Origin: Certhia americana
Taxonomy: Eukaryota; Chordata; Aves; Passeriformes; Certhiidae
Assembly (NCBI GenBank): GCA_018697195.1
Contig: CM031858.1
Location: 129,174,593-129,238,592 of the forward strand
Direction of reading: 5' to 3'
DNA length: 64,000 nucleotides
Position numbers and translations under genes: made by a program. The notes below the pieces were generated by a model, which was given only the letters and a program-made list of their open reading frames with translations, made no database searches and had not been told where the DNA came from. Shown here piece after piece: positions 37,109 through 50,209 of this stretch (positions within the stretch are counted from its first letter, which is position 1; each line of letters opens with the position of its first letter).

Positions 37109-39210
37109 GAGGCATGCCAACTTCTCTAACTAAAAGCACAGAGACAAATGGGTGGGTTTTAACCTCCAATGGCCTGTAGTTCCTCAGCCTGAACCCTACT
37201 GTCAAATGTTGGTTACAGCTCCACTGATGAGGAGGAAACCTCAGAACAGGCCTGTAGCAAAGTGTGAATTCGTGCCTCTGGTCTAGGGTACAGCAGTTAA
37301 GGCAGGCCACTAACATCTCATACACACCCTAAGAATATAAATTAGTATTTTCAGTCTGAGGAAACAACACTTTTGAATTAGGTCTACTTCTTGAACACCA
37401 CCACCCTAAGAGAACTTTTGCCCCATTGGACTGTTTTGGAGTAAGAAACTAACCTCTGAAATTAAAGTGAGAAAGTGAACTGCATATGAATATATCAAAA
37501 GCACAAGGAAAAGAGCAAGCATCTGGAAAAAATCAAGTTCACTCCTGCTTAGATTATTCCAAAACAAGATTCTTCAAAGTTTTATTGGGCACCTGAGAAA
37601 TGTCTCACAGTAAGGTTTTTCACCTGGTGGAAAATGTTGGAGGTGCCAGTTCCAGAACAGCCATCAAATCTATCACACCTACTTATTTTCTTGTTCTGTA
37701 GGCAAGTAGCAGACTGATATTTCTAGAGGCCTCTCATATTTGCTACAAGTTTCATTGTGTCCTCTGCTTTGTGGCCCCACATTTTCATCAGGACCTATTT
37801 CATCTCTGCAGTACTGACATTAGCTAAGTTGTCTTTATTAGGCAAATTGTGGACCATCCAAGTACCTGAGCAGATCAGGCATCCATGTTCTATCTTTGTG
37901 CTTCAGCAGGACTTCAAATACTGGAGAGCTCAGTAACATACACTGACTGCCTAAGAATTTCTAGGCAGAGATATAGTTGCCAACATTTTAAAATACTGTG
38001 CCTAAGAAACTACTGTGGTAGTGGCTAGAAGCCACTTTATTTCTGTCAGATCTGTAGAGATTGAGCCTGTTTGCCTTAGCTTAGGAAGTTGAACACCCCC
38101 AATCCACTTGCCGCGTGCTCCCCAGCTCCCCATGTGGCCATTTCCATCTTGGGCAGGAAAATTGGTGCCAAAGTGTTCATCAACCTTATCAGTTTACCAG
38201 CAACCTCATCCCCTTTAGAATACACTATCCTGACCAATGATATCTTCACAGGTACCAGACCCTGGCTTGCAGAGTTATTCTCCCCGTTTTATGATCGTTT
38301 CTGTTGGGCATCAAGGTGGTTTTGTTTTACAATTCGGCTGAGACACTTGAAGGCGGACATAAAAAATACTTTTAAGACAAGCATGCTGGCTTGGCAGCCT
38401 CTACTCCCACTGAAGCAAAAGTGAATTTTACAGGTTTTACTGAAGACACAGCTATACCAAGAACAAATATGTCCAAACACCTCACTCCAGCTGTCTTGTC
38501 TTGTAGGTGAATGTTCTTCCCTTTAAAGAATATGCTTAAGGGGACTAAACATATATGTAGAGGGATTATCTCCTGTGACATCTGTGACATCTAAGATGAA
38601 TGAATAGTGGGTACTTAAATTGAAATTCAAGAAAGCATTGAATGAGTCAGAGCAATTAATTCAAGGTCTGCCAGACCAGTTAGCCTATGACCCCTTAAAC
38701 ACTCAAACAGAGGCAGACACAACATTTGAGTTAAATAATTATAATGGCAGTCTTACTACTTCCATTGATTCTAGAGGGAGCCAGGCACTGTTAGTCCAGG
38801 GAAGAAATCTAAATCAATCATTGTCCTCTAGAACAGAAACACTGATGTATACAATCCCAAAAGATTCCTTCATCAGTTTGAAAAGTATGTGGATCAAGTT
38901 CGCACCTCCTTTACACCCTTGGCCGACATGCTGGGTCCCATGAGATTTTATAGCTATAATAGAAAAGAATTTAAAACATTGAGTCATAAAGACCACATCT
39001 GCATCTCTTTCCTTCTGCATTCTTCCACCTTTCCCTTGCATTCTATTTTGAGATGCTTTGAATATATACACAGGAAAACTGCATGGGGATTGTTCTGTTC
39101 ATCTAAGTAATGTTAGCATTGCAAGTTAAAAAAACCCAACGAAATTAAAATGTAAAAAAGTATGTTGTACTAGGAAACTACTTTTAATTTCTTACACAGT
39201 TCCATAAAAT

Positions 39211-39338
39211 TTTTTGTTTGTTAGTTTTGTGTAGCTTGGATTTTTTTTTGGAGGTTTTTTTTGTTTGGTTGGTTGGTTTTTTTGTTTTGTTTTGTTTTGG
39301 GGTTTTTTGTTTGTTTTTTGTTTGTTTTTTGTTTTTGT
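39211..39338. repeat. long T/G-rich low-complexity tract
   Basis: About 130 bp of almost only T and G on the plus strand, built of TTTG, GGTT and TTTTG units. The strand asymmetry is strong. The frame encoded on either strand (Phe/Val-Leu or Lys/Asn/Thr-rich) is a by-product of composition. Confidence 0.85.
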
Positions 39339-40507
39339 CTCCAGGAGAGCATGCTCTATATACAAATTGGTACAACAAACCCAAGCGGATCCACAGGCAA
39401 TCATTTAAGGGAAAATGTTTGCCTTATACATATTCAATGACAAACCAAAGTGTTCCTGTATAACAGCTACATAATATATATTTCAATAAATTATTTAAGT
39501 GTGTATTTTTGTAGACAATCCAAACAGCACTAACCACTAACCTTTCTGGTGCATGGATGGGTGTTCTAGTCTGGGCAAAACAAAACTGATTTTGCTAAAT
39601 AATATTATAGTAGACCAGGGCTGCAAGTGCCGTCACTCCATACCCTCTTCCAAGGACAGTTAGTTTCAAAGCTACTGAAGGATTGATGCTGCCCTGTGTG
39701 CTGCCAAGGACACTCCTTGCAGAGCTGCCTGTATCTCCACTTCCCCTTCTCTTTGTGCCAGCGTGTCTGTTTGCATCTTCCTTGCCCAGCTGCCTGCATC
39801 ACCACGCCTTTTCATTGCACTTGGTGGTAACACAAGCACTCCCTTCCACTCCTGTGCCCCCAGCTCTCCCCACTATCACTAGGGATTATTTTTCTGAGAA
39901 TTAAACCATTTTGCATGTCAACACATTCCATAGGGAGGATGGCACAGATATGATACAGATTACAGAAGAGCTATACAAACTGAGTGCGGGAGGTGGCAGC
40001 TGACAACACTTAAATAATAATTAATAAGCCATACATCTTTTAACTACATCCCTTCCATGATCTGTCTCAGTCTTGTTCTTCTGACATCAGATGAACAAGA
40101 CAGGCTTTATGATTTAACTTTGCTTTTTCAACTTTTTTTTTAACATACAAATCCATGACACAGATTTTGCTTCTTTCTGCCAGTCCCTTCTCCATTATTC
40201 AACATTAGTTAAGAGAGATAAGACTTGTTAACTTAAATGTGCGCAGAGGAGAATATTTAGATTGATGTATAGAGATGTTGCTCATAAAAGTATGCACAAG
40301 GCCTTAACAAAATCATGCAACCTGTTTTCTCCAGGCAGTTAAAATATTTTCCAATTTAGCCAATGACTAGACTTATCCCCTATTTTATTCATGAAAACAG
40401 TGTCAAAATGCGAAATAAGGGCATTCTGCTTCCTCCCCTAATTTGAAATATCATCTTGAATTGGAAATGAAACAGTTCTTAAAAAACCTTACATGCCTCA
40501 AACTCAT

Positions 40508-40542
40508 GGGGTTTTTTTTTGTTTTTTGTTTTTTGTTTTTTT
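40508..40542. repeat. GTTTTTT repeat
   Basis: Four T runs separated by single G residues, of the GTTTTTTTTTTGTTTTTTG type. It is a simple low-complexity tract. Confidence 0.85.
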
Positions 40543-40785
40543 ATGCCGAGACATTTAATTCCCTCCCCTCTTTCAAACTGTGATTTTTTAGACAAGTGAG
40601 GTTTTTTCCAAATGCCCTCAACTCCCATGAAATAGTTCCAAGGCATCCTCTCCAGTTATGTCAATCAGTTTCAGGCAGTCTGCAAAGAGACATGACATTT
40701 CATAACAATGACATACCAGCCTGGGAAATGAGTGGTGGGAAATAACTGGTTTGCTTAAAATAATCTCATTCATCTACACAAATTC

Positions 40786-40831
40786 ATATATATATCTATA
40801 TCTACATATACATATATATATATATATATAA
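40786..40831. repeat. (AT)n microsatellite
   Basis: Twenty pure AT-alternating bases (40812-40831) are preceded by an interrupted TATATC/TACATA section. It is likely polymorphic in length. Confidence 0.9.
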
Positions 40832-42584
40832 CATATTATCTTTCTCCAACTTAACCTAGTTAAATGCAAAAAAAAATATTAAAAAGTGAATTAAAAAGTG
40901 AAAGACTTGCTACCTGGGAAAAGATTCAGGTTTCACAAGTAATGAGTGGGAAGGAAAAAATCTCTGATTTCTCTGCTGCTCATGGGTATTTTGATTGAAT
41001 TTAACACATCTCAAGCTGCCAAAAGCCAATGCTACTCATATGAAGCAGTGCTGCTTCTCCAATTAAAAAGTGGAAGCACAGCTGCTTCCAGGCAAGTGGA
41101 AAGCAAAGTTGGATTGAGTGGCAGCAAAAGAAGAGAAAAAATAAATACATGTGCTAATTTCTTTGTAAGAAGTTTATTATCATTATTATTGGTTGTTTTT
41201 TTGAGCAGTTGGCTGCTGTGGTTTTAAGAAGCCAGGGCAGAGGTGGAATGGTTGTTATAGTGTTACCAAAGGAAACACAGGAACAGGAATTCCTTGCCTG
41301 ACCACACCTTGTTTTCTATTCAACGTTTTTACCAGCCTTATTCCCTCTCTCTTTTCCTTTCCTGCCAGCAAAAAATTGTATATACTGGATGGACCCTTGT
41401 AGTTCATTTCTCAAGAATCAAAAGATTAACAGAAATTTCTTTTCGAGCTACCTCAGGAGTAAGATCCATATATATGATGTGCATTCTTCCATGGTGTTTG
41501 ATAAAACTCAGATAGTTTAAAAGGGTAGAATTCAATCCAATTGGAGTACTGGTGTTCTCTCATCCTTCCTATTGAACTGATGCACAGACTAGATCTAATA
41601 CGAGATCATCTGTCAATATTATGCTGCATATTTTACACATCAAGAGCTGTGAAAAGCAGTAAAACTGTCTTGCATTGCAGGATAGTGCACCTACATGCCT
41701 AACATTCAATAGGTACCACATGAAAATATTATTGTTATAACATTAATTAGCATACCAATTAAAAACATAGGAAGCAATCAGCCATCACACTCTTGTCCAT
41801 TTTTCTTCAGACCTGGGGCTTTATGCAACAAAAATAATTAATTAAATAAATACTGCAGCCTAGAAAGGAAACCTGCAAACAATTAAAGACAAAAAAGTAA
41901 GACATTCTCAGGTTCTAGGATATGTTAGATTTTGGAAAGCACAAATTGCTCTGAACTTTTCCAAATATCCATAAATCATTATTGGGTGAAATTCTAGATC
42001 TGACAGCACACTTTTTGGAAGTATTCGGAAACCAGATACAAGTTTGAGAGTGCATCTTAAGAGCTGAGAAGTCCTCAGGTAACTGTGAGATACCAAATCA
42101 CTACATATTAACTTAGCCAAGTTATACATGTGCTTTCATTCTTCACCAAATGTGAAACAGTTTGAAAAGGCTTGAAATAACCCCTGTAACTTTGTGCCTT
42201 GTGGCCTCTGTACCTATAGACTATTTACATAGAGTTTATTCATCTCTCCTGACCTGTAGGTACTTGTGCTGTGATACAAACTCTGTTTTCCAAAGATGAT
42301 TTTTAAACTATGCATATAAATAACAAAATAGACCTAAGAACAAGATCCATACTAGATAATTTCTGGTAATGAAGATAGATCAAATATTGTCCCACCCTAC
42401 ATGGATTCAATGCCCAAGAACACAGAACAATGTATGTTCTTCCCCTAAATGAGCTGTCAGATGGACTGAACTTTCAAAACTTCTTAAATCACACAGTAAC
42501 TTACACTGTATTTTAAAAAAATGTGATATTACTGTCCAAGAGACAGGGTTTTCTAAGGCAATTTGGCATTTAACATTGTAGGTA

Positions 42585-42745
42585 GATGCCGAGTGGGGTT
42601 TTCAGAAATGCCCAAACACCACTGAAATCAATGGGACTAAAGTCAGTCCCACTGAAATCAATACTCAATCAATACCCAAATGTTATTTTGCAGTGACAGG
42701 CAACCTTTACAGTGGCTAAATGCAATAGGACTGAACCCTGCACCA
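42585..42745. mobile_element. probable ancient palindromic MITE remnant
   Basis: The sequence GGGGTTTTCAGAAATGCCC followed by two copies of CACTGAAATCAAT, with GGGACT and AGTCCC arms between them, resembles the old palindromic repeats seen widely in reptile and bird genomes. Those carry ...ttttcagaagtgcc... and ...cccattgaagtcaatggg... cores. The match is by memory and is partial. No terminal repeats or target-site duplication could be fixed, so the limits are approximate. Confidence 0.35.
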
Positions 42746-43405
42746 AGTCTCTTATGCCAATGATCATTAAATAAAACAATACAGAGTATTTAAAAAAGTT
42801 CACTGCTCTCTGCCTTTCAGATTACTTGGAATATTCTGTTTGCATGCACTGAGAATAAAGTATTGGAGAGCTTAGTGCCAGGCATATGGCTAAAGCAAAT
42901 CATACTGCTGCCATGTCAAATCATTATTCTTAATAAATTACTTGTTATTTAAGTTAAAACCTAGACCAAATAACAATGCAGCTCTCATTTGGAGGAGTAA
43001 CATGGCAACTAAAGCTTTGTGGAGTTTTGCTGTCAGGAAGATCAAATACAGACTTCTGCAAAAGCCTTACAAAGTCAAAAGAGTGAAAATGTCATTGCTA
43101 TTGTTATTCTCTTGGTTAATTAGATACATATCACCATAAAAACACCTTCATTTTAAGAAACAAACAAAAAAACACAGACCAAGCAAAAAACCTCTAGCAG
43201 TATTTCTGGGTTTACTTTAATTCTATTTCTGTTTTGAAAATCAGATAAAAAAACAAGAACAGGCTGACTGTACTGAACAAATTTATTGATAATCAACATT
43301 ATTTATTGATTAATATAAGAAGAGTGGAATTATTTCTAACTTCTGATTTAAATGTCATTTTGAAAAAGAATATGATGAAAAAAATAAAATTAATTTAAAT
43401 TTAAG

Positions 43406-43414
43406 CCCCCCCCC
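43406..43414. repeat. poly(C)9
   Basis: Nine C residues in otherwise AT-rich DNA. It is a simple homopolymer with no further significance seen. Confidence 0.85.
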
Positions 43415-45751
43415 AACTTTATGGGTTTGAATAGTATTTTGAAATAGCTAGATTTTTCAGTTTATCTCACTTGATATATGGAAATATTATTTTATTAGTA
43501 ATAGGTTCTATGCATATAATTATTTTTGTTTGCTGAAACGTCTAAGGTTTTTTTAGATTTGATATAAACCAAAGTTCTATTCCTAAATTTTCAAATCTAT
43601 TATCAAAATAAAAATAGTAAAAGCTTGAAACCCCAAAACATTATTTCTTATCCTTAGCTAGTAATTCATAGGCAAGGGCCAATTTTTCAAAAACATTTGT
43701 ACACTATGAAAAGCATAGTTCATAAATTTGAAGGCTTCATTCTTAAGGCATCACATAGAAATGCTGACTTGAAAATACCTTGTCTGAAGCGAACTCTTAC
43801 AAGTAAATTTTTCTAAAGTACCATGATGGAGTGATGCCCAAACTTCTGAACAGCACATCCTACACATTCAGTTTATGGACAGTCACTTTCAAATAAAGAA
43901 TTTTTACCAACTTGAAAGCTGACTTTTGCAGGCATCTATTGTATCTCTTGAACTGCCAACAGGACTTGCTAGAATCCTGACAGAGCCAAATGCAAACCTG
44001 GCTTAAGACCCACTCTTAGGAAATGAAAAGATTTGCTGGTGAAGCTCCTTCTTCTTAGAGATCCTTCCGGTACAGATGTGATGCTTATCGACAAGAATGC
44101 CTCACCCATCCCTCAGATGAAACAAACTGCTGGCAGGGGGATTTGATGTTTCAACTAAGAGTATGCTGTGGAATCTGTCTTAGTAAAAGTGTCATAAAAA
44201 ATAAATTACACTACCAGCTCACACAACTGTATTAACAAAAGTTGTTAAGAGAAGATCTGGCTTGGGCAGAGCAAAGGATCATTTGGGCAGGGGCAGGAGA
44301 AGCTTTTGAGATAACTTCAGGTGAAACTAAGCAGACTTCAAGAGCTGTGACCTGGTGCTAGGCAGAGCTGTGTGCTTTTTCTCTGTGAAGCAAGGAGCAC
44401 TAACACTTCATGCAACTTCATTAGTGCTGGGATTACTATCTGACCTTGCTCACCAATCTGAAAGCAGACTCAGACCCTCACTGTTCATCATTACAGGCAA
44501 GGTGTGACCAGATTTAAATAGGTACCCTCAAAGGAAAAGAAGATCAGTACATCAAAGCATTATCTCTAGTTTATTTAATGTGGAATGGCCAAATGGCAGG
44601 CCTTTTTCATGTTTGAGGCTAGAACTGTAAGCAATTATATCTGTACCATTGTAACTGATACAGGCAAGCCCGTATACTTACCAGGATGTCTTTCATCCTG
44701 TTTAGTTTATATAGCATTATCACCCCTAGGAGCTCACATTGCTTTCACAGTTTTCTAATGTTTTATAGACATATTTGGTCTCTAGGGAAGAAATGAGGTA
44801 CAGAAAAATAATAGTCAGTCCCATCTAGATATGGGTATCTGCCTTTATCTGCTGCTTTAGCACTACTGTGAAACACAAGCTATTTTTACAGCTTAAAGAA
44901 AATATCTGTATCAAAGCAACACAACAGTAAAGCAGCAAAAACACCACATAAAATCCAAATTCCTGCTAAGTCGGATCTGAGAAGGATACACTAAAACAGA
45001 GCTAAAGAGAGCACAAGTAAAGATCTATGTGGTGTCTAACTATGGATTCATTGTTGTCCCATGGCTTGGGAGGCCAGCAGAAAGCTAATATTATTCAATC
45101 TCCATTCAAGCTAGCACTGCAACCAAATCTGAGCATTTCCCTTCATTTTTAGCACCTGAAATGTTAACTTCCACTAAAAACCTCTTCAGGGGCAGCTGTG
45201 GTGCCTACTTCCCCAACACTGCATCCCTCCTGCAATGTTAAACACAGCCCCTCCTTCTAGCTGCTCAGCCCTCATATTTCCCTTCAGGGACCGTCCTCCT
45301 CGTGAGAAAGGCTAAATGCTTTCTCTGCAGGAGCATTTCAAGGGAGTTCAGCAAACCAGGTTTGAGACACCCACAGCAGAGTGGTGTACAGCCCCAGTGA
45401 AGGCCACTCAGAGAGCAAGGAACTCTGGACACTGGTGAAGGGCTCTGTTTTCCCACATAGCTTTTAATAGCATTTCAGGCATGACTGAAGCTGTCTAGCA
45501 CCCAAACAATACCTTCTGGAGTAACCTCTCCAGTATGGAAAACGTTCAGGGCAGGAAAAGACAGGGGAGAAGTGTCTGCTTTGGTGAGTGATGTGTCACC
45601 ACCAAGTAACAGCCCTGTTTCTGCTTTTATCCAACATCCTAGAGCTTTTGCCTGAGGATCTTCAGTTGAAGACTTTGTTCTGTGAAACTGAGAATTTGTT
45701 CATGGGAGAAACAGCAACAGACAAGAAATGCTGTTCAACATTTCGAGAATG

Positions 45752-45760
45752 CCCCCCCCC
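45752..45760. repeat. poly(C)9 followed by T5
   Basis: Nine C residues run into TTTTTC. It is a simple pyrimidine tract. Confidence 0.85.
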
Positions 45761-48700
45761 TTTTTCTTCATGCAACTGGATCTGACCCCAGTGACACCAG
45801 AGACTTCATCTGCCAGAATGGCTTTGGACTGCAGATACCTTTGGCTTTTATATACAGATGAATGTGTAAGTATGTTCTTCTACTTAGGTGTGTATCATTT
45901 GTCTGTGGTAGGTTCTGCTTGGGACAAAGCTGCTTATTGCTCTCTGTTCAGCTTAGCCTGTCCTCAACTGAGTTTAGTGGAATATTTGATTTTCTTTCTC
46001 CTTTGCCCACCTCTCAGTAGGAGCTGTGGTTTGGGGATATGATCCAGGAGGCTGGAGGTGTCTCTGGAGGGTCCAAACCTAACATAAACTAGGAATGAGC
46101 AAATGTAAAAACCTACGTGGATCAGAGATATCTACGGATGATTTTGTAAAGGAAAGGGTTATGCCTTCAAGTAAAGCATTTCTCATAAGGGATGTGTGTC
46201 TCCCACATATTTTATGTAGCAGACTGATTGGGACGGGCTACCTTTTTTCCTCAGGAATTAATAACCATATGATTTGTTACACAAGCCAGCAGTTCTGCAG
46301 CACAGCTTAGCACTCTGATTTCTCCAGACAGGAGAAATTAATCTTGCCACACACCTCTACATGGAAAAACTCACTTCTCAGTCACATTGTTTTAATGTGA
46401 TGGTGAATGCAGGCACATCAACTTACACTGCTTCAGAAGGCACTGGATAGGAGGTAGAAACCAGGAACTTTTTTCAACATGAAGAAAAGAACTAGTACTT
46501 TTCAAGCCTAAAAGCCTGCATTCTTATTCTTCTGCAAAGGTTTATTAAATGGTTTGATACCATTAACAGATAAGCACTGAAATTTCAAAACTTCTTTCTT
46601 GTGGCCAAATCCTGAGGCATCTAAGGCAAAGGAAGTGGCAAAATTAAATAGAATGGAAAAAAATGGATTTTTCAGGAGCCTAAGGGAGTCACAATGCATG
46701 GGTGTCCACTTGAAAAACAAGTCTCTTAGGGATCACAGAACTTAATGCACAAAAATGTTTCTTTCTTATGAAGATTAGTCCAGCGCATGGACAACAAATT
46801 TGCATGTGGCTCTTTTATGCTGGGTTTTACATTTGCTCTTTTTAAATTTCGTTCAGGTTAATAATGAATTTTAGGATAAAATTACATCTCACCACCTAAA
46901 ACAGGTTAGTGGCAGACCAGTGTGGAATGGTAGTCTGCTGCCTTCCCTTACTTTCTCTCATCTTCACCCCTTTTCCCTTCACAAGCTCTGAAATTCAGCC
47001 CTGTGCTGGGCTAGGTAAGCTCCCTGATAAGACAGCTAAGGTGACAAAAAAAGTGACAATTTTCCTGCTGGGTTCAAAAGCTGAACCAGTAAAAGGCCTG
47101 ATGAGCACCAGACATGGCCCAGAAAAGGAAGAGAAAGACTGACTCAGAGGGGAGCAGGCAAAAAGAAGGACCTCCTCTTGCCGGCGGTGAGTTGTTAAAC
47201 TACCCCAGCTTCACCCTGAGAGAAAGGAATGTGAAAAAGGGCAAAGTAAACAAAACAGCAGCAAGGTTTTAAAGGTGCTGGTGGAACGTGCTGACAGGGG
47301 AAGACAGACCTGGCTGGGTTATGATGACCTGTTGTGTTTCACCCTGACTCTTGCACTTGGATGGAAAAAGAGCTGCTGAGAGCTGCTCAGAGGGAGCTGA
47401 AGGAGGAGGGGAGGGAGAGAGGAGGAAGCAGGAGAGTCTACACTGGCAACACTGAATCTGGATAATTTCTCACACCCTTTGATAGGGAAAATAGCCTCTC
47501 TAGGGAAGTGCAGAGTTTTTGCTTTTGATGAAAGTTCTCATGAATATTTTGGTATTTCAACCTACCAGTGACTCCTATGGACAGGAAATGTCTTATAGGA
47601 AGCAGAATAAAGCAACTTTTAGAGCAGTCGTCATCATATTTCAAGCACTACTAGCTAACAGGATTTTCAAGTTACAAAAAACTTTCCTCTGGTTAATATA
47701 GACCTATTAGTGAAGTTTTGTATTATTTGTCAAGGATGCTTTACAACACTGCCCATGCCTGCCTACATGAACTAGAAAGCCACAGTCAGCAGTTTGCTAG
47801 TGAGATTCATATTTAAATGCTGTTCTGTTGCTTGCAGCCTGGGACAATGGGTGAAATATAGTCTTGCAAAGGAAGACAGAATCTGTGGCTTGGTGAGGTA
47901 CCAAGATGGATTGTATTGTTGCTTCTAGTGACAGCACTATGTAGAAGCACTAGCAACATTCTCCTCTGGAGTATCTTCATTCTCTATCCACTTCCCTTTT
48001 ATGCTCATCTATTGTTCTGCAAGCTGGTGTGTAATATACCAACAGAATGGAATGCAATACCAGTACCCAGAATATAAGTATTTATTCTTCAATCCAACCA
48101 TCTCCCACTCTAAGTTTGTACACTTTTATTAAGCTTGATCTTATTTTCTCTGCACTGCTGTTGGAGAAAATGCAACCATGGGTGTATTTTTGTTGTTGTT
48201 TTGCATATTGCCTCCCAGGTTTTTCTTAGACATAATAGGTATTGTAAAGTAAATATTTCACAGCAGCTCATCTCCTTTGTAGTGCAACTGCAAAACTAAA
48301 ATACACAACACACGAGAAATACAAGGTTATAAACTCTTTTAGAGCTTTTCAGAACATTCAAAAGAGTTTTAGCAGGAAAAAAAGCATGACTGATCAAATT
48401 ATTTGTGCACATGACTTTCAGTTGTCTTGTTATCTAGTAGAAAGGATTCAAACTGGTTTAGAAAGAAAAAAAAACAGGAGGAGAAAGTGGGAAAAAAAAG
48501 TCCATCCCATGATCTCCTTAAAGGACTGTGGTCAGACAAGCGAGGATGTGCTACTCCAGGATTTTTTCAGGAGTGGCCGTTCAGAGAACACTTTTTCTGA
48601 AACAGAAGAGGGAAGAATGAAAATGTCACTTTATCAGACTGATTACACCACTCAGCTACAAAAAGGACAACTGTGTTACAATCCCTGCGCTCTGATTAGT

Positions 48701-49149
48701 GTTAAAATTGTAATGGATCTTAAGTAATTATTAAGGTATTATCATAAGGGAGTATAATTAATACCTATTATTTGTAATAGGTATCATACATGTGAATGCA
48801 TTTGGGAAGAAGAAATCATCAATCAGAGGTAAGAATTAGATTTTGTCCTCTAATTCTCCAAATTAATCATTAAACCCTTCCAAATTCAGGTGTCACTCCT
48901 GACTTTAATCTGTTTCTGGAGTCATGTGTTACGCATTTTGTTCTATAATCTGCTGCTATACAAAGGAGAAGCTGTCTTGAGAATCATCAGCGCCTCAACA
49001 GGGCTTTGTCTGGTCAGCCTGGGAGTGATGAAGGCACCCATTGCGTGCCCTCCACGGTGAGGATGGTGGGAGCCAGCTGGGACCAAGTGCCTCTTGGCTA
49101 GAGCACAGAGGGCAGTGCAGGACTAGCCTTGTAGGAAGTGGCATGGAGG

Positions 49150-50209
49150 TGCGGTGGTTTAACACCAGCAGGAATTTAACCTCCGAACAAACCACTCCCC
49201 TTCTTCCCACTCCTTCCAATAAGGAAGGGACAGAAGCAGAGGCTATGGGTTGAGATAATTTACTGAAAGTGAAGACCAACGGAATAAGAAACTCGCAGTA
49301 ACACCAATAATATAAATCACAACAGTATACAAAAAGAGAAGGTGTTTTATCCTCAAAAAAGGTGTTCATCACCAGGAACAACAACAAGATGACGGACACT
49401 CCCTAGAAGGTAGGCTTCCCCCATAAAGATACAATGGTGACCATTCCTGCATACTGTGTCATGTGGCAGCCAGGAACAAAGGCACTTTAGGGACCACTCC
49501 TGTGCACCCTGGCATATGGCCATCAGGAGCAAAGGCAAAATGGTCAGGGGGTGAGTGGGCTCCCACAGCTAGTGTTCTGCTCCTCTCAGACCAAATCAGC
49601 AAAAGCAATGACAAACCCCCAAAAGCTACATCTTCCAAGTTGGACCGTGATGCTGCACTGCCAGGCTGAGTTTTGCACAGGTGGCTGTTCTGCAGTTCTA
49701 TAGCTTCACTATGGTGGTGGTCAGTCCCACAGGTCACCGCTCCTTTCCTACTGCTCCACTGCACCCCTTTCAGCTCTGCTTGGCTGGATTTGGCTCAGCT
49801 CAGCTCCTGTGGGCTGAGCTCCCTTCAGCTGGATTGAGAATCACCCCCACCAGTCCATTCCCTTCTGGTGCTGCCATCCAACATCCATCAATTTGCATTT
49901 CTGTGCTTTCCTTTCAGCACCACATCCTCTAACAGCATTATGGAGAAGAGTGCAGAGCGACCTGCAGGGCAGCAGAAGGACCAAATCCACAGGGGCAAAT
50001 CCAAAAAACTGCGGCAGAGAGAAAGAGGCAAAATGGCAGCTGCTTTGGGAGCAGGCTCATTTTCTTCGCGAGGTCACGCCCCCAGTGGAGACTTGCTGGT
50101 ATAGCACACCAGTTAACCACGCCCACACTGAGCTAAACCCCGCCCCTCCACCAGGACAGTGCCCTGCTATGGACAGGGTGGGGGACAACTGCAATCCACT
50201 TTAGGCACA
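49150..50209 (-). mobile_element. probable solo LTR of an avian endogenous retrovirus, minus orientation
   Basis: Read on the minus strand, the element ends in ...TATCTCAACCC...GTTAAACCACCGCA. This matches the R-U5 end of a well-known avian LTR type (...ttatctcaaccc...ggttaaaccac.aca). In that orientation the far end (50209 downward) begins TGTGCC and would be U3. Three CACGCCC/CCGCCCC-type boxes there (about 50075-50146) suit a U3 promoter-enhancer. AGTAAA (49264 down to 49259) lies where the ATTAAA/AATAAA signal of related LTRs sits. The termini are TG...CA, but I see no target-site duplication. There is no primer-binding site next to U5 and no polypurine tract next to U3, so this looks solo. 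The 100-134-codon frames within it are composition artefacts. The U3-side limit is the less certain one. Confidence 0.7.
50075..50146 (-). promoter_or_regulatory. cluster of GC/CACCC boxes in the LTR U3
   Basis: The plus strand shows CACGCCCCC near 50076, CCACGCCCA near 50118 and CCCCGCCCC at 50138-50146. On the minus strand these are Sp1/KLF-type GC and GT boxes upstream of the presumed LTR start site. That they bind such factors is inference from motif likeness. Confidence 0.5.

Larger units (their letters stand above)
37109..42584. other. gene-free AT-rich sequence with microsatellites
   Basis: No supported gene. It holds T/G-rich tracts (39211-39338, 40508-40542) and an AT microsatellite (40786-40831). 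A plus-strand frame at 38620-38943 looks protein-like in composition but begins at a TTG codon and matches nothing I know. Confidence 0.5.
42746..49149. other. gene-free sequence
   Basis: No supported gene or recognised transposable element. It includes two C9 runs (43406-43414 and 45752-45760) and a GA-rich stretch at 47396-47432. A GCCGGCG|GTGAGT donor-like site lies at about 47187 with no convincing exon before it. Open frames are short and unrecognisable. Confidence 0.5.

Noticed and set aside
39184..39463. Open frames on both strands rich in Lys/Asn/Thr or Phe/Val/Leu
   Set aside because: They are produced by the T/G-rich low-complexity tract.
43742..43753. CTTAAGGCATCA, an exact inverted copy of the first 12 bases of the LTR at 36651
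   Set aside because: The adjoining sequence does not continue as LTR in either direction, so the match is coincidental.
43748..44020. Region examined as a possible additional LINE or LTR fragment
   Set aside because: No diagnostic motif or terminal repeat could be found.
48995..49764. Minus-strand frames of 101-134 codons
   Set aside because: They run through the R-U5 and U3 parts of a solo LTR and do not resemble any retroviral protein.
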